In this document: positions 23,863 through 35,270 of the stretch, piece by piece
How positions within the stretch are numbered: position 1 is the stretch's first letter
How the letters are laid out: the number at the start of each line of letters is the position of its first letter
Assembly: GCA_900491605.1 (NCBI GenBank)
Contig: UESW01004826.1
Coordinates: 264,428-328,427, forward strand
Source: Calamus simplicifolius
Taxonomy: Eukaryota; Streptophyta; Magnoliopsida; Arecales; Arecaceae
Direction: 5' to 3'
DNA length: 64,000 nt
The notes under the pieces: generated by a model
Databases searched by the model: none
What the model saw: the letters and a program-made list of their open reading frames with translations, nothing else
Told to the model about the DNA's origin: nothing
Made by a program: the position numbers and the translations under genes

Positions 23863-24922
23863 TCTCCCACTCGCACATGGTGGGCTAAACATTAACTCAT
23901 TCTTCTTTGCGATATTCATACAAGCAAATAATCCGTGCGACCAGCATACTTCGAGAGCTCATTGCGATGCATCTGTTAGGAATACATAGCAGCTCAAAAT
24001 TGGGTACAACATTTTCCGAGTAGATATAATATGCAGTCCCTTAGATCAATCAGTCACATTTATATCTTCTTTGATCTCTTTTAGTATCTTGTATATTGTA
24101 TTCACAACTATGATTTACTTAAAATCATAATTGGTCGACCTGTGAATACAAAAATAGAATGTGACATCATAATAAAATTGATCTTCCTCTTTCCTTAAAC
24201 CTCTCTATTTCAGTCCAGCTCGCTTTTCTAGAAATGCCCCATTAGATCGAATCATTCATGACCATTGGCAACATTCTAAGATAGCGAACTCTGAATAGAA
24301 ACTTTGAGAATAAGTTAGAGTCGTGAAGGCACCATTTGAGGAACTCATATCCTCTAGAGTCTCACACGGCATAAAGTTGAGATAAAAAACTTTTGCCACT
24401 CATATCGGTCGTCTTATGCATACGTAGTATGAAATACGTATTACGGTATTAACTCCTTTCCCGTGGAGCGTATGTCTTTACTTTCAATACCGTACAGATG
24501 ATAGTTCAGACATGCCTAATGTCTAAACTCGAGTTCACGTATCTACTCTTCTAAAGAATCCATTAGAACTCACATCTGGCATCAAAAACAGATAAAGTAA
24601 AATATGTGGGTTATTTTACTTTCGGACATAGTAAATGTTATGTCCTCATCTTAGCACTTAGCTAAGGCAACATTTATATTTTAAACTTGAGCTCTCGATT
24701 ATCACCTAGATAATAAGTCTAAAAATTATCTCATCTCTATTTATCACACAGTAAATAGAGGCGATTACCCGTGTGAGTGGATTAATCTTATCTGTCCGAC
24801 ATACTTTCTCGTCATAATACACTAAGTATTAATATGCATAAATAAAAATATCATAGGTATTAACAATGAAATAACAATCTCATTCAAATGTGAACATTTA
24901 GGGAAATTACAATATTTAGTAA

Positions 24923-26430
24923 TCAGCATCTACGCAGTCCTAGAGATTTTACATGACCAATGAAAACATCTCTAGGAATTGGCTTCGTCATAGGATCTAC
25001 TATCATACTATGCGTAGATATGTACTTCAAGTTCACATCTTTCCGTGCTACCATGTCTTTAACAAAGTTATACTTGGTATCTATATGTTTGGTCTTGCCA
25101 TGATATTTAGATCCTTAGTGTATGCTATTGCTGCTTGGCTATCACAATTGACTAACAATGAGCTTGCAATATGCTCAACAACACTTAAATGATCCAAAAA
25201 TCTCTTAAGCCAAACTCCCTCTTGTACTGCTGCTGACAATGCCACGAACTCTGCTTCCATGGTGGACAATGCTATACATGTTTGTTTCTTACTGCTCCAA
25301 GATATGACGCCATTATTCAGTAAGAATACAAAACCAGAGGTAGATTTCCTTTCGTCTAAATCTCCTCCCCAGTCAGCATCTGAGTAGCCTTCAAGTCGCA
25401 AATCCTTTCCTTGATAACTCAGAGAATAATTAGCAGTACCCTTTAGATACCTCATGATTCTTTTGACGGCTTTCCAATGTGCATGACCTGGATTGGATTG
25501 GTATCTACTTACCATTCCAACTGCAAAACATATGTCAGGTCTTGTACACATCATAGCGTACATTAAGCTCCCAACAGCACTAGCATAAGGAACGCGTTTC
25601 ATTTGTTCCTTCTCTTGTGGAGTCCTAGGACACAACCTACGGCTCAATTCTTCACCTTTTGCAATAGGAGTTTCGATGGGTTTACAATCATGCATATTAA
25701 ATCATTCAAGAACTTTGTTGATATAAGTCTCTTGCGAAAGAGACAATAATCTCTTAGAACGATCTCTTGAAATCTTAACTCCAAGAATATATGCAGCTTC
25801 ACCAATATCTTTCATCTCAAAATTGACGATAACCAACTTTTAATAGTATTAACCAACTCCTTATTGCTTCCGGCAATCAGTATGTCATCAACATATAATG
25901 ATAAGATCACAAATTGATCCTTGGATCTTTTGATATACACGCAATGATCTTCATCAATCATTGTAAAATCATAGGCCACTATGGCATTATGAAAACGCGT
26001 ATACCATTGTCTTGAAGACTGCTTAAGGCCATATATCGATCTCAAAAGTCGACATACCTTTTGTTCTTGGCCCTTCACATTGAAGCTAACTGGTTGCTCC
26101 ATGTAAATTTCTTCTTCTATTTCTCCATTAAGAAGCAGTCTTTACATCCATTTGATGTAATTCAAGATCCATACTTGCCACTATTGCCAGAATAAGGCGA
26201 ATTGAGGTAAATCTCACTACAGGAGAAAAAGTTTCCTCATAATCAATTCTTTCTGTTGATTATACCCTTTCGCCACGAGGCGAGCTTTATATCTTTCTAT
26301 TGAGCCATCAGCTTTTCGCTTTATTTTAAGAACCATTTATTCCCAATAGCTTTGCGTCATTTTGGAAGATCAACCAGTTCCCAAACATGGTTTGATTTCA
26401 TTGACTCCATTTCTTCTTCCATTGCACTTA
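24923..26430 (-). CDS. Copia reverse transcriptase and RNase H region
   Basis: The RT part (about 25812-26430) contains CRLLRSIYGLKQSSRQWY and the catalytic SLYVDDILIAGS. The upstream RT N-terminus is broken by shifts and stops. The RNase H part carries YSDADWGGDLDERKSTSG and IALSTMEAEFVALS. A one-base shift near 25110 moves to the frame with HIDTKYNFVKDMVARKDV, continuing to a stop at 24923-24925. Non-functional as sequenced. Confidence 0.88.
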
Positions 26431-26687
26431 TCCATTTTTCTTATTAGGGCAACTTAGAGCCTCATTTACATTCCTTGGCTCATCTTCATCTTGTGGAGCA
26501 ACGATGAAAGTTTCCCCTTCAATATCAAAACATCGTCGGGGAACACTTTTGCGACTTATTCGCCGTACGGGAGATTGTACACGTGGCACATCATTCTCCA
26601 TTATGCTTCCACTTGGATTAGATAATGGCGGTATCGTCTCATCAAACGGTTGCATTTGAGATTGAGTCTCATTTAATTCCTCACTTC

Positions 26688-27841
26688 TCACATTGCTCCA
26701 TTTGGATGAACCTGATCAATTTCATTATCAGGATCCAAAGTTTCAAATAGTGAGTAGTTCTCACCTATTTCGCCCTTAGTAGGAAACTCATTCTCTAAGA
26801 ATGTGACATCTCGTGATTCAAATTCAGTTATACTCCCACTTTCTTGTGCACCTATAAACACATACCCTTTTGAGTACTCTGAGTATCTTATGAAAATACT
26901 CTTCTTGCCTCTGGGACCCAGTTTCCCATATTTATGAGAGGGTTCGTGAGTATAAGCAGCACAACCCCAAGGTTTAAGAAAACTTAAATCGGGTTTTCTA
27001 CCTGTCCATAACTCATATGGAGTAGAAGTAACTGATTTAGAAGGCACACGGTTAAGTACATAGGCAGCAGTTAACAAAACATCACCCCAAAAAGTGATAG
27101 GTAAGTTAGCTTGTGCCATCATAGACCTAACCATTTCCAATAGGGTTCTATTCCTCCTCTCGGCAACACCATTTTGTTGAGGAGTATATGGAATAGACAA
27201 CTATCTTTCTATTCCTTTTTCATCACATAAATTTCTGAACTCATTAGATAAATATTCTCGACCTCGATCTGATCTAAACGTCTTTATTTTCTTTTCTAAT
27301 TGATTTTCCACTAAGTTCATAAATTTCTTGAAGCAACTTAATGCCTCAGATTTATGAGAAATCAAATAGACATATCCAAATCGAGTACAATCATCTATGA
27401 ATGTGATGAAATACACAGCCCCATGCCTTGCTCTTACATTTATTGGACCACAAATGTCAGAATGGATTAGTTGCAAAGGAAACTCAGCTCTTGTACCTTT
27501 TCGAATGGTTTTCTTGTTGTTTTCCCAGCCAGGCAATGCTCGCAAATAGGCAAATTGACTTTTTCAATATTGCCTAATAAGCCCTCTTTGGCTAATCTTT
27601 GCATTCGTTGTTGGCCAATATGACCAAGTCTAGCATGCCATACATTCACATCATTTTCATAAGAGTTGAAAGATGTAAACAGGGAATAACAAACGTTAAC
27701 ATTACTACAGTCAACATCTAGTACAATGAAACCATCTAGAAAGTATCCGCAACCATAATAATTTGTACTCAAATACAAATCAACACCACTGGCATGGAAG
27801 TTTAAATTAAAACCAAGTTTAATCAACACCAACACAGACAC
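26688..27841 (-). CDS. Copia integrase region
   Basis: The pre-integrase zinc-binding motif (WHARLGHIGQQRM...CEHCLAGK) lies near 27540-27650. The catalytic core then follows with HSDICGP, TFRSDRGREYLSNEF and a QQNGVAERRNRTL block carrying the glutamate (D,D,E). One stop interrupts the core at about 27201, in the same frame as the continuation. A one-base shift is needed at the T run 27498-27501, and another at 27854-27855 to join the protease. Confidence 0.88.
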
Positions 27842-28989
27842 TAAATTCCGACGAATCTCGGAGCATATAATACGTCATGTAGGAACAATGTGCGTCCACC
27901 ACGCATCATCAACTGGCAAGTGCCAATTCCTTTAACTTCCACTTTGGAATTGTTCCCTACATAGATCCATTTCATGCCAGTCGGTATCCGTCGGAACTCC
28001 ACGAAGGTATCTCTGTCCTTCGCTACATGGTCTGTTGCTCCCGAATCTACAGTCCACAAAGGATTAGACTGAGTTAAAAATACAGAACTTGACACATAGA
28101 CAAAGTTCTTAAGAATGTAATGGGAGTTTACCTTCTTTGGCTCGCCGCAATCGCGAGCAAAGTGGCCCTTCTTGCTACAGTTGTAGCATTTCACCTTCGA
28201 CATATTCTTAACTTGAGGACGCTTTCCTCTTTTGTGTTGATCATCTTTCGGTTTCTTCCCCGAAGAACTCGCTCTCTTACCTTTCCACCTTTTGAACGAA
28301 TCAGGATGCTTGCGCTTAGAGCTCGAAGGCCCTTGTGAGCTAGAACCTGTATAGTAAATGTCAATTATCGACTTATCTGCCAGGAGATGGTCCTCCTCTA
28401 GCTCTAAGTGGCGCACTGCATCCTCAAAGGTTTTGATGTTCTCATTGTGAGTTAAGTGCAACTTCATATGCTCCCAACTCTGAGGTAAAGAACGAATCAC
28501 TGCTTGCACTTGCTGCTCATCGGTCAGAACATGGCCAGCATCCTTCAGCTCATTAATCATGTTTGACATTTTCCTTAAATGTTGTTTCATGGACTGACCA
28601 TGTGGCTTCTTATAATAATCAAATCTTATAGTGAGCTGTCTAAGCTTGGTTACAGATGTATGACCAAACCTTGCTGCCAATGCTCCCCACATCTCTTTAG
28701 CATTTTCAAAACGCCTAAACTCTCGCATGACATCATTATCCATGCTACTCAGCAACGTGATGCGAGCAAGGGAGTTCTTCCTTTTCTATACAGCAAATGC
28801 ATCCTTATCTCTCTTATGTTGTGCAGTGTTTCCGTCTTTAGGCTCTACCATAACCAGGTTAAGAGCTTCAAGAGCCTCTTGCTCTTCCAGCACATATTGG
28901 ATTTTCATATGCCAAATTTCATAATTATCACCGTTAAGCTTTTCTCCTTTGTTCAGTTCAGCAACTATATTCTTTGAAGCTGAAGCCAT
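27841..28989 (-). CDS. Copia gag and protease region
   Basis: Starts MASASKNIVAELNKGEKLNG at 28989. Gag continues through a single in-frame TAG at 28786-28788 into the UBN2-type gag core (FENAKEMWGALAARFG, KPHGQSMKQHLRKMSNMI). A CCHC knuckle, CYNCSKKGHFARDC, lies near 28150-28190. The aspartic protease WTVDSGATDHVAKD lies near 28020-28060. A -1 shift at 27854-27855 ends the frame. Confidence 0.88.
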
Positions 28990-29281
28990 TGAATCTGAAC
29001 ATATCAGATAAACAAGCACAGATTGTTAATGTCACTTATTTATGCATCAATTTTGCACAAAATGATTATTTTAATGAATAATCTCACATAGGCTTTAGAT
29101 TCGAAAGTTCACTACGTTCCCAATCATCATCAAAAAACCTAATGTGAAATTACCGTTAATGTAATCATTAAGGTAAAATTATGTTCTTTAAAGTTGCTAA
29201 AACTCTTAGAACTCACACTCAACTCCATATGTACGAATAAGATAAATATTAAAACAGAATAGTACTATGAACTATTCATAA

Positions 29282-29435
29282 CATGAATATCCATCAACAT
29301 TCATTTATCTAACATTATGTTCATAAGGAATGAATCCATCAAATAAAATAAACATAAACATGAATATCCATTAACATTCATTTATCTAACATTATGTACA
29401 TAAGGAATTAATTCATCAAAGAAAATAAACATAAA
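29282..29435 (-). repeat. 77-bp tandem duplication in the Copia leader
   Basis: A unit starting CATGAATATCCAT at 29282 is repeated directly at 29359 with a few substitutions. AT-rich and non-coding. Confidence 0.8.
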
Positions 29436-29577
29436 CACCGACAGAACTATCCACCCAAGATATCTAACACCAACCTTTAGAGAACAACTCCTTAAGAGCT
29501 TAAAAAAAATAAACACAATCAGGTGCTGATCCTCTTTCTATAAACTGGAAATGACTCATGAAAAACCTCAGAAAATT

Positions 29578-30075
29578 TTATTTGCTTAGGCATCCAAATG
29601 GAGGCACCCGGAAAACCCCTAGATTCGGGCAACGTATTGCGCCGAGACGATTCAATGCAAGGGTTGACGTCCTTCTTGCCCCGAGCCGTATGTACTCTAT
29701 CATGAATTGCTCCACGATCATCTTATAGCTCGGACCTTCTAAGGTGTCCCAAACCCTATCAATCATTCTTCCCAACTCATCAGGAATTGTGCATTTTAAG
29801 GCTCCGACCATCACATATCCCGGCATTACAAAACCGTTCCAAATGATATCTTGTATCATTTGGTTGACCTTGATGATGTGTGTCATCATGTCATCATCAG
29901 CATCCCACCGGTAAAGAGCTAGCTTGATCCTAAGTTTCTCAAGCCTCTCCTTTTGAGCCACCGTTCTAGGGACAATCGGGGTTCGATATCTTTGTACCAT
30001 CATTCCTGCAACAAATGCAGAAAAAAAAATGGCATATTTAATATGTCTCATAGATATGAGGAGAGATTTATACAC
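29578..30075 (-). CDS. Extra gag-like ORF in the Copia 5' leader
   Basis: A 165-codon open frame between the 5' LTR and the normal gag. Its core (LRIKLALYRWDADDDMMTHI, then KVNQMIQDI, then ALKCTIPDELGRMIDRVW) has the helix pattern of UBN2-type Copia gag: a KL..Y..KxGDSMxxHI-like block followed by LP(D/E).W. It lacks a CCHC knuckle. A splice-acceptor-like TTTGTTGCAG precedes GMMVQRYRTP, so the true N-terminus may be internal. Similarity is by pattern only; origin is unknown. It could be a relic of another element's gag or a captured sequence. Confidence 0.45.
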   Translation of the reverse strand: MYKSLLISMRHIKYAIFFSAFVAGMMVQRYRTPIVPRTVAQKERLEKLRIKLALYRWDADDDMMTHIIKVNQMIQDIIWNGFVMPGYVMVGALKCTIPDELGRMIDRVWDTLEGPSYKMIVEQFMIEYIRLGARRTSTLALNRLGAIRCPNLGVFRVPPFGCLSK

Positions 30076-30440
30076 GTTTAAATCTCAAACTCCCATAAAT
30101 CTTAGATTTGATGACAGGCCACTCAGCCCATTCCCTTTTTTTTTATTATTATTATTAACTTTCAGATCGGTTCGCTGGAAATAAACTCATGCAACAAAAG
30201 AGTGTCATCTTTAATTGTTTACTAACATGCTAGGAATATAAAAACGGTCACTTTTGAAAGGCAATGCGGATGGCCATGCTAAGCACAGTAACTCATGCAA
30301 CATTGATACAGAAAGAAACCGAGAGTTTCATAAGACAGCCATTCGTGTTCCTTCCCTTGTCACCAAAAAAAAATATCCGGCCATCTGATATCTATGGGCC
30401 CTTATCCTCTTCCTGACATTCTTTGAAATCAGGATATGAA

Positions 30441-30516
30441 ATCAGGATGGCCGAGTGGTCTTAGGCGTCAGGCTGAAGTTCCCCTTCCGTAAATGGGTTC
30501 AAATTTCACTTCTGAT
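30441..30516 (+). pseudogene. tRNA-Leu-like pseudogene
   Basis: ATCAGGATGGCCGAGTGGTC carries the acceptor strand and a perfect A box of plant tRNA-Leu. GGGTTCAAATTTCAC and TTCTGAT give the T arm and a fully pairable 3' acceptor strand. The anticodon stem does not pair, the anticodon position reads GAA instead of a leucine triplet such as CAA, and the long variable arm is shortened. It lies in the Copia leader in the opposite orientation. Either a decayed tRNA copy or the head of a SINE. Confidence 0.75.
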
Positions 30517-30864
30517 AAATTTGACTCAATTTAAAACAACGCTTCCTTAAAATAAAATCGAAGCCTCTCTCTCGTGAGGGCTTAGAGTAAGGTTTGGTTT
30601 TTATCCTCACGACACATGAGTCGCTGCTGCGTGACAGCAGCAGAATGGGATAATTCTCTAAAATCCAGAGAATTTGATTCTATCTTTATTCATCTTTATC
30701 AGAAACTTATTCATCTTTATCAGAAACTTATTTTAAATGAATCAAATTCTAAATACAAAGAATCTGATCTTATCTAATCATTTGTTTCTCTTTTTCATCA
30801 TTATCAGAAAGTAAACTTATTATGCTGTCATACTAATAATACGAGAAAGAGAACCGAAACCACG

Positions 30865-30876
30865 GCTCTGATACCA
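30865..30876 (-). other. Copia primer-binding site
   Basis: The minus strand reads TGGTATCAGAGC, the standard complement of the 3' end of plant initiator tRNA-Met, one base away from the 5' LTR. Confidence 0.92.
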
Positions 30877-30877
30877 A

Positions 30878-31225
30878 TGATGAAAATAAATTCCTAAATA
30901 TAAAACGAAAATTGCGAAAAAAACGTGCACATTCTACGCATGAATCACCGATCGTTCAAAGTATATTACACAAAACGAACATACCTCTTTTGCCACAGAT
31001 TAAATGCACTTATCGCTGCCTCGAAAGAAGACAATCCACAGATTGCTGACCTTTCTGTGAGAATGTTTTCCGATGATGAATGAGGAAGAAGAGCAACTGC
31101 CTCCCCACGATGAAGCACTCTTCTCGATTTTGTTTTTAGAGAATAACTGCCAAGTGCAGTTATTTCTTTCATGGGCTGGATTAGCCCATCATGGGCGGCC
31201 CAAATTCAATAATAAAAAACCATCA
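30878..31225 (-). repeat. Copia 5' LTR
   Basis: A 348 bp LTR matching 23513-23862; promoter and start of the element's transcript on the minus strand. Confidence 0.92.
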
Positions 31226-32964
31226 CTCCCCCTATAGTGGAATCAGTTAACAAGACAGCCTTAAGTTTACCTACATCAAATCCATTTCCTTCTAGCTCTT
31301 TGGGACTCAAATCTCCTTACTTTTATCTATTCCATGTGTCTCACCACAAGTCCTATCATATAGGACCTGGTATAGGTGAACTCTGTACTGTTTGAGATAT
31401 AGAAGAACAGATTGAAGAGGCGGAGAAGAAATTGAGCAGAAGATGAAGATCATAAATTCATAATTGAGTGCAAGATCAAACAAAAGCCTTAAAGAAATTA
31501 TCAAATTATGTACCCCAAGAAAAGTATGAAATTATTAGACTCAGTAAAAGAATTCATAATGCCTGACTCTCTTTCGCTCGTTACATATTACAGAAGGCAC
31601 TTAAGCTCTTAAATTAAACCTAAAACTACATCTAAATCTCAGCCATGGATCCTAAGCTTTGTCTGTTGAGCTTTAGGAACCATCTTTGACCTGACAGATA
31701 CCAAAATTATACTTAAGGTTCGCATTTGTCTCAAAACAACTGGTCAAAGTACTCAAACTAGAGTAAGTGATGCAAGGGTTACCCTTGGCGGAGGAATACC
31801 TTCAAGCAATCAGGTGAGGCAAAGATTCGAAATTTTGATTGAGAAAACTGACCTTTGATTGCATTAATAGCAAATCTTAAATGCCAACAATTTCTATAGC
31901 TCCTCAGAAGGAATTTTCGTTTTTTATCTAGACTATGTATGATTTGTGACTCTGATCTCATCCTCAGGTTCAAGAAATTCCTTCTTTGTGGATCTGTGTT
32001 TTTACTCTTTTTGCCTGGGGATGAACTGTCTCTTGAGTCTACTAACAGCCTTCTTTTTCTCTGCAGATGCTACTCCAAAGTTCCCATGGCCATTCCTTGC
32101 CTTCCACCTTGTGGTACCACCATATTAACTACAAGAATTGATCAACCTAGCTAACACTCTTCTGTTGATCTTTCTTTGCCCGTTTATGCTCAAGCTTAAT
32201 ACTTCACTTCTGTTGCTGTTGGAATAAGCTCGTGACTAGAATAGGATCATTCATCTACTGCAATGAGCAATGAAAATGTGTGAGGTAGCTATTTCCATCA
32301 TGGCAATCATAAGCTTGTCATGAAGAGGAAGAATCATTTCTCTGCACTTATACTTCTTAATTCAGTGCGAATGTTGGAAGGCATCTACAGGAAGGACTAT
32401 GTGGACTGATCATATCAATCAAAAATTCATCCCAAATACATCTACGTTCAGGTTGAGTGCACCGGAGCCTGTGAATGATCCTGTCTATCTGAAAATCTTT
32501 CCAAATGATGGCCTAATCTTACGTAAATGTGAAGGTGCGCCGCAGGTATCGGAGAATGGAATACCCAGTGCAACAAGTGAGAAGGTCCAATGTGATGAGG
32601 GATCAATGAAAGCAGCCCACCCCAACGCTACAGCAACGGGCCTCAGGGCCGTCAGACACCTGGACCTGGGCATTCCTCCGTCTGCGTCCAGTTTCACGTT
32701 CTATTCACACGAACTGATCGACGCTACGTGTGGTCACCACGTCTTCAAATCCACAAGCTTCAAACATTCCAGCAGGACTGAATTTGTACAGACTACCAAA
32801 GGAAGATACTTTGGAGATCATACAAGACAAAGATATTATAACGTTTCCTATGAAAAAGAAAAAAAGAAAAAGAAAAAGAAAAAGAGATAGACGTAGAGAT
32901 TTTGGCTAGCTAAAAGAGTGGAAGAAGTCCCAAGTCACACCCCCAAATATTAGGGTCTGGAGGA
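31226..32964. other. Intergenic; one unassigned 163-codon ORF
   Basis: An open frame at 32399-32890 (plus) starts MWTDHINQKF and ends in a lysine run from an AAAAAG repeat. I see no known domain, and a parallel open frame on the minus strand (32485-32697) suggests either could be chance. A TCTTTTTCTCTGCAG acceptor-like site lies near 32053-32067. No gene is claimed. Confidence 0.3.
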
Positions 32965-34100
32965 GATCATGTATGCCTCATGCTCCTATCAGGGACCTTC
33001 TCAGGGTTTACAGACCACAGTCTCAACAGTCGATGGATGTGGCCTGGATTTGGCACCTTCTCATTCATCCTCGGGTCCATCTATTTGTTTGAAAGTTTGC
33101 ACGAAATTATCTTCCTACATGTTTTGTGCTCTCTGGGTGACGCTTGGATATTTAACCCTTATGCCCATTATGTGGCATTGAGAAGGAGACGATTGACTAT
33201 GCTATCTTCACTTGTTTCAGAGTATGACAGATTTAGCATATTTCTAGCGACCGGCCTTGGGATGCTGGTGCTACTTTCCATCGCATCTCCTTTCTTGACA
33301 TGCTTAGGCAGGACTTGGGGAGAGGCATCCTTCAGAGGGGTTCGACGAGGGCCTACATAGCTTATCAAGTCTAGTTATCCCGGAACCGGCTTATGTTTAT
33401 TGAGAAGTCTGCTCCTTCACATAGGGTTGTTAGGACATTCTTCTTCTTATCAGCTGAGTACACTTTTCATCAGACAGTTCTTGACTCTGATAGCCCTGGT
33501 CTCTAGGGTTTCTATGCTGCCTTGGCAGCGCATCAGCATACAGTCTTTATATCTTGGGAGCCCCACCTTCAGGGTTTGTCAAAATCAATTTTGATGAAAG
33601 TATTCGTGGTAGATCTGCAGGATCGGGTTTTGTGATACGAGGATCGGATGGTGTGATGCTGGCAGCTGATGGTTTCGGCCTTCTCGACTCCTCGGTACCA
33701 CAAGCGGAGCTGTATGCCGCTTGGGCTGGTACTTTTGTGCTATTCGCAGCCTGGGCATCTGGAATCTTATTATTGAGGGGATGCTCTTACTGTGATTCGT
33801 TAGCTTTATCAGAATCACTGTAATCATTTGCCTACCAACCTCTTGATCTATGATATTCGATCTCTTTTTCAGGATATTTACTGCGTCCAAATACGGCATA
33901 TCTATAGAAAAACCAATGTTGCGGCAGATTGGATCGCTGCCAGGGTGGCCCACCACTCTAGCTTTTGAAGTTGAAACTGGGAGACCCATATCCTCTTGTT
34001 CTAACCCAAATTTTGTACTCGATATCTCAAATTTGTCTCACTCTAAAATGATGTGATCATCCGTATGTATCAAATATATATATATATATATATATATATG
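32965..34100 (+). mobile_element. Decayed L1-type LINE 3' end with RNase H
   Basis: The plus strand reads the C-terminal part of a plant L1 ORF2 across frameshifts. A zinc-knuckle-like reverse-transcriptase tail comes first (IAYQV.LSRNRLMF near 33360-33400). The RNase H domain follows: PPSGFVKINFDES, SGFVIRGSDGVMLAADGFGL and SSVPQAELYAAWAG (33560-33740). Then comes the terminal HIYRKTNVAADWIAARVAHH block near 33890-33960. The copy runs to an alternating TA tract at 34071-34099. The 5' part is truncated. Confidence 0.78.
34071..34099. repeat. (TA)n microsatellite at the LINE 3' end
   Basis: About 14 TA units at the end of the L1 copy; possibly the tail or its target. Confidence 0.8.
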
Positions 34101-35200
34101 AAAGGAGTCAGAAGGCAGGTAGGTTCAAAGCTTAAGTTTTTTTTTTTTTTTTTATACCAGTAATGCGAGACCTACCTTGGTTTCTTCTGTCGAAATCGAA
34201 CAGAACGTTGAGCAAACTTTTTGCTCAAAGGAGCGGCCTCAGAGGGTTGAAATACCTTCGAGCTAAAAGGAGAATGGAGCACGTATGGGAAGCAAAGGGC
34301 CATCCAAATGATCAACTAGAAAAAAAGACTTGGAATTCGATAATCTACCCAAAAGAACAGAAACAGGAGGCCCAGGAGGTTGATAGAATGGCTCCAAAGA
34401 TAATTAATAAATCACTATTCCATTACTTGCTTCGGCGTCAGGGAGTGTTTCTTATCGTCGCCAGCTGGTGATCCAGCAACCACCAGTGGTTAAAAAGAAG
34501 GCTGCTACCACTTACCGTCAGTTCAAACATTGCAGAATAAATCCACAGAATAATCAAACAGTAAAAAGTACATGGGGGGAAGTAATCCCATCGGTTTCAC
34601 TAGCCGCAGTGGAAACAAAGAACACCTAAAACTTCTGGCAGACAAGGACCAAGGAACAAAGCACATTACATGGAGAACCATACCTGCATTAAATTATTCA
34701 AATGAGAAAGAAAAGTCCAAGAAGAGATGTTGCAAAGCTAGAAGACAAGGGCAAATGGGTCACTTTATTTCCCAATGAGCTTTAAAGGTCCATCAGCAGC
34801 ATTGTATAGACAAAATACAAGATCACATGCAGCATTGTATACCCCTACCCAACAAAAGAGCCTAATACATAACCAGTTCTATCAAGGAAAATTATAAAAA
34901 AAAAAAAAAAAAAAGATTGACCCCTACTTTTCCCATCTACATGATCTGTTAGAGTTGCAGTGAGTTTGAACCTGCGGGTTTTCCTTTGGTAGATGTAACT
35001 CATCAGCTCCGTATGGATTACAGACCATTAGCCTACAAACTATCTTTGGGACTTCTGGATTTTTACAACATAAAAAGTAAGAGAAAGGGTAGTGACAGCC
35101 ACCACCATTGCTGCAGCCCCGCCCTCCTTTGAAAACCCTGGGCAGAGATCAATGGAGAAGCCGCAGGAAATAAAGCAGCACCAAGATGAAGATCCCCTGC
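34101..35200. other. Intergenic and KRP 3' flank
   Basis: A poly-T run near 34138-34154 and a poly-A run near 34898-34914. An ORF at 34163-34471 has no recognisable similarity. The part next to 35201 should be the KRP 3' UTR. Confidence 0.45.
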
Positions 35201-35270
35201 CTAACAGTCCAGTTTCACCCATTCATACCGGCCAGGGAGAGGGAGGTCATTCACGGGATCAAAGTTGTAC
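35201..35270 (-). CDS. KRP4: KRP coding exon 3 and stop
   Basis: Too short for ORF calling. After acceptor TTTTTGTAG it encodes YNFDPVNDLPLPGRYEWVKL, then DC and TAG at 35201-35203: the defining KRP C-terminal CDK/cyclin interaction motif. Confidence 0.92.

Larger units (their letters stand above)
23513..31225 (-). mobile_element. Complete Ty1/Copia retrotransposon, disrupted frames
   Basis: A 7.7 kb element read on the minus strand. LTRs of about 350 bp (23513-23862 and 30878-31225) both begin TGATG and end CATCA. They are flanked by CTACC (23508-23512) and CTCCC (31226-31230), a 5-bp target duplication with one mismatch. A primer-binding site complementary to initiator tRNA-Met sits beside the 5' LTR, and a GA-rich polypurine stretch beside the 3' LTR. 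Domain order is gag, protease, integrase, RT, RNase H, which is Copia order. By eye the LTRs differ at about six of 348 positions, so the insertion is fairly recent. Coding is interrupted by a TAG, another stop and several one-base shifts. The 1.9 kb leader is unusual. Confidence 0.92.

Noticed and set aside
32399..32890. 163-codon ORF considered as a gene
   Set aside because: No recognisable domain, an opposite-strand ORF of similar quality, and a lysine tail made by a simple repeat; left unassigned.
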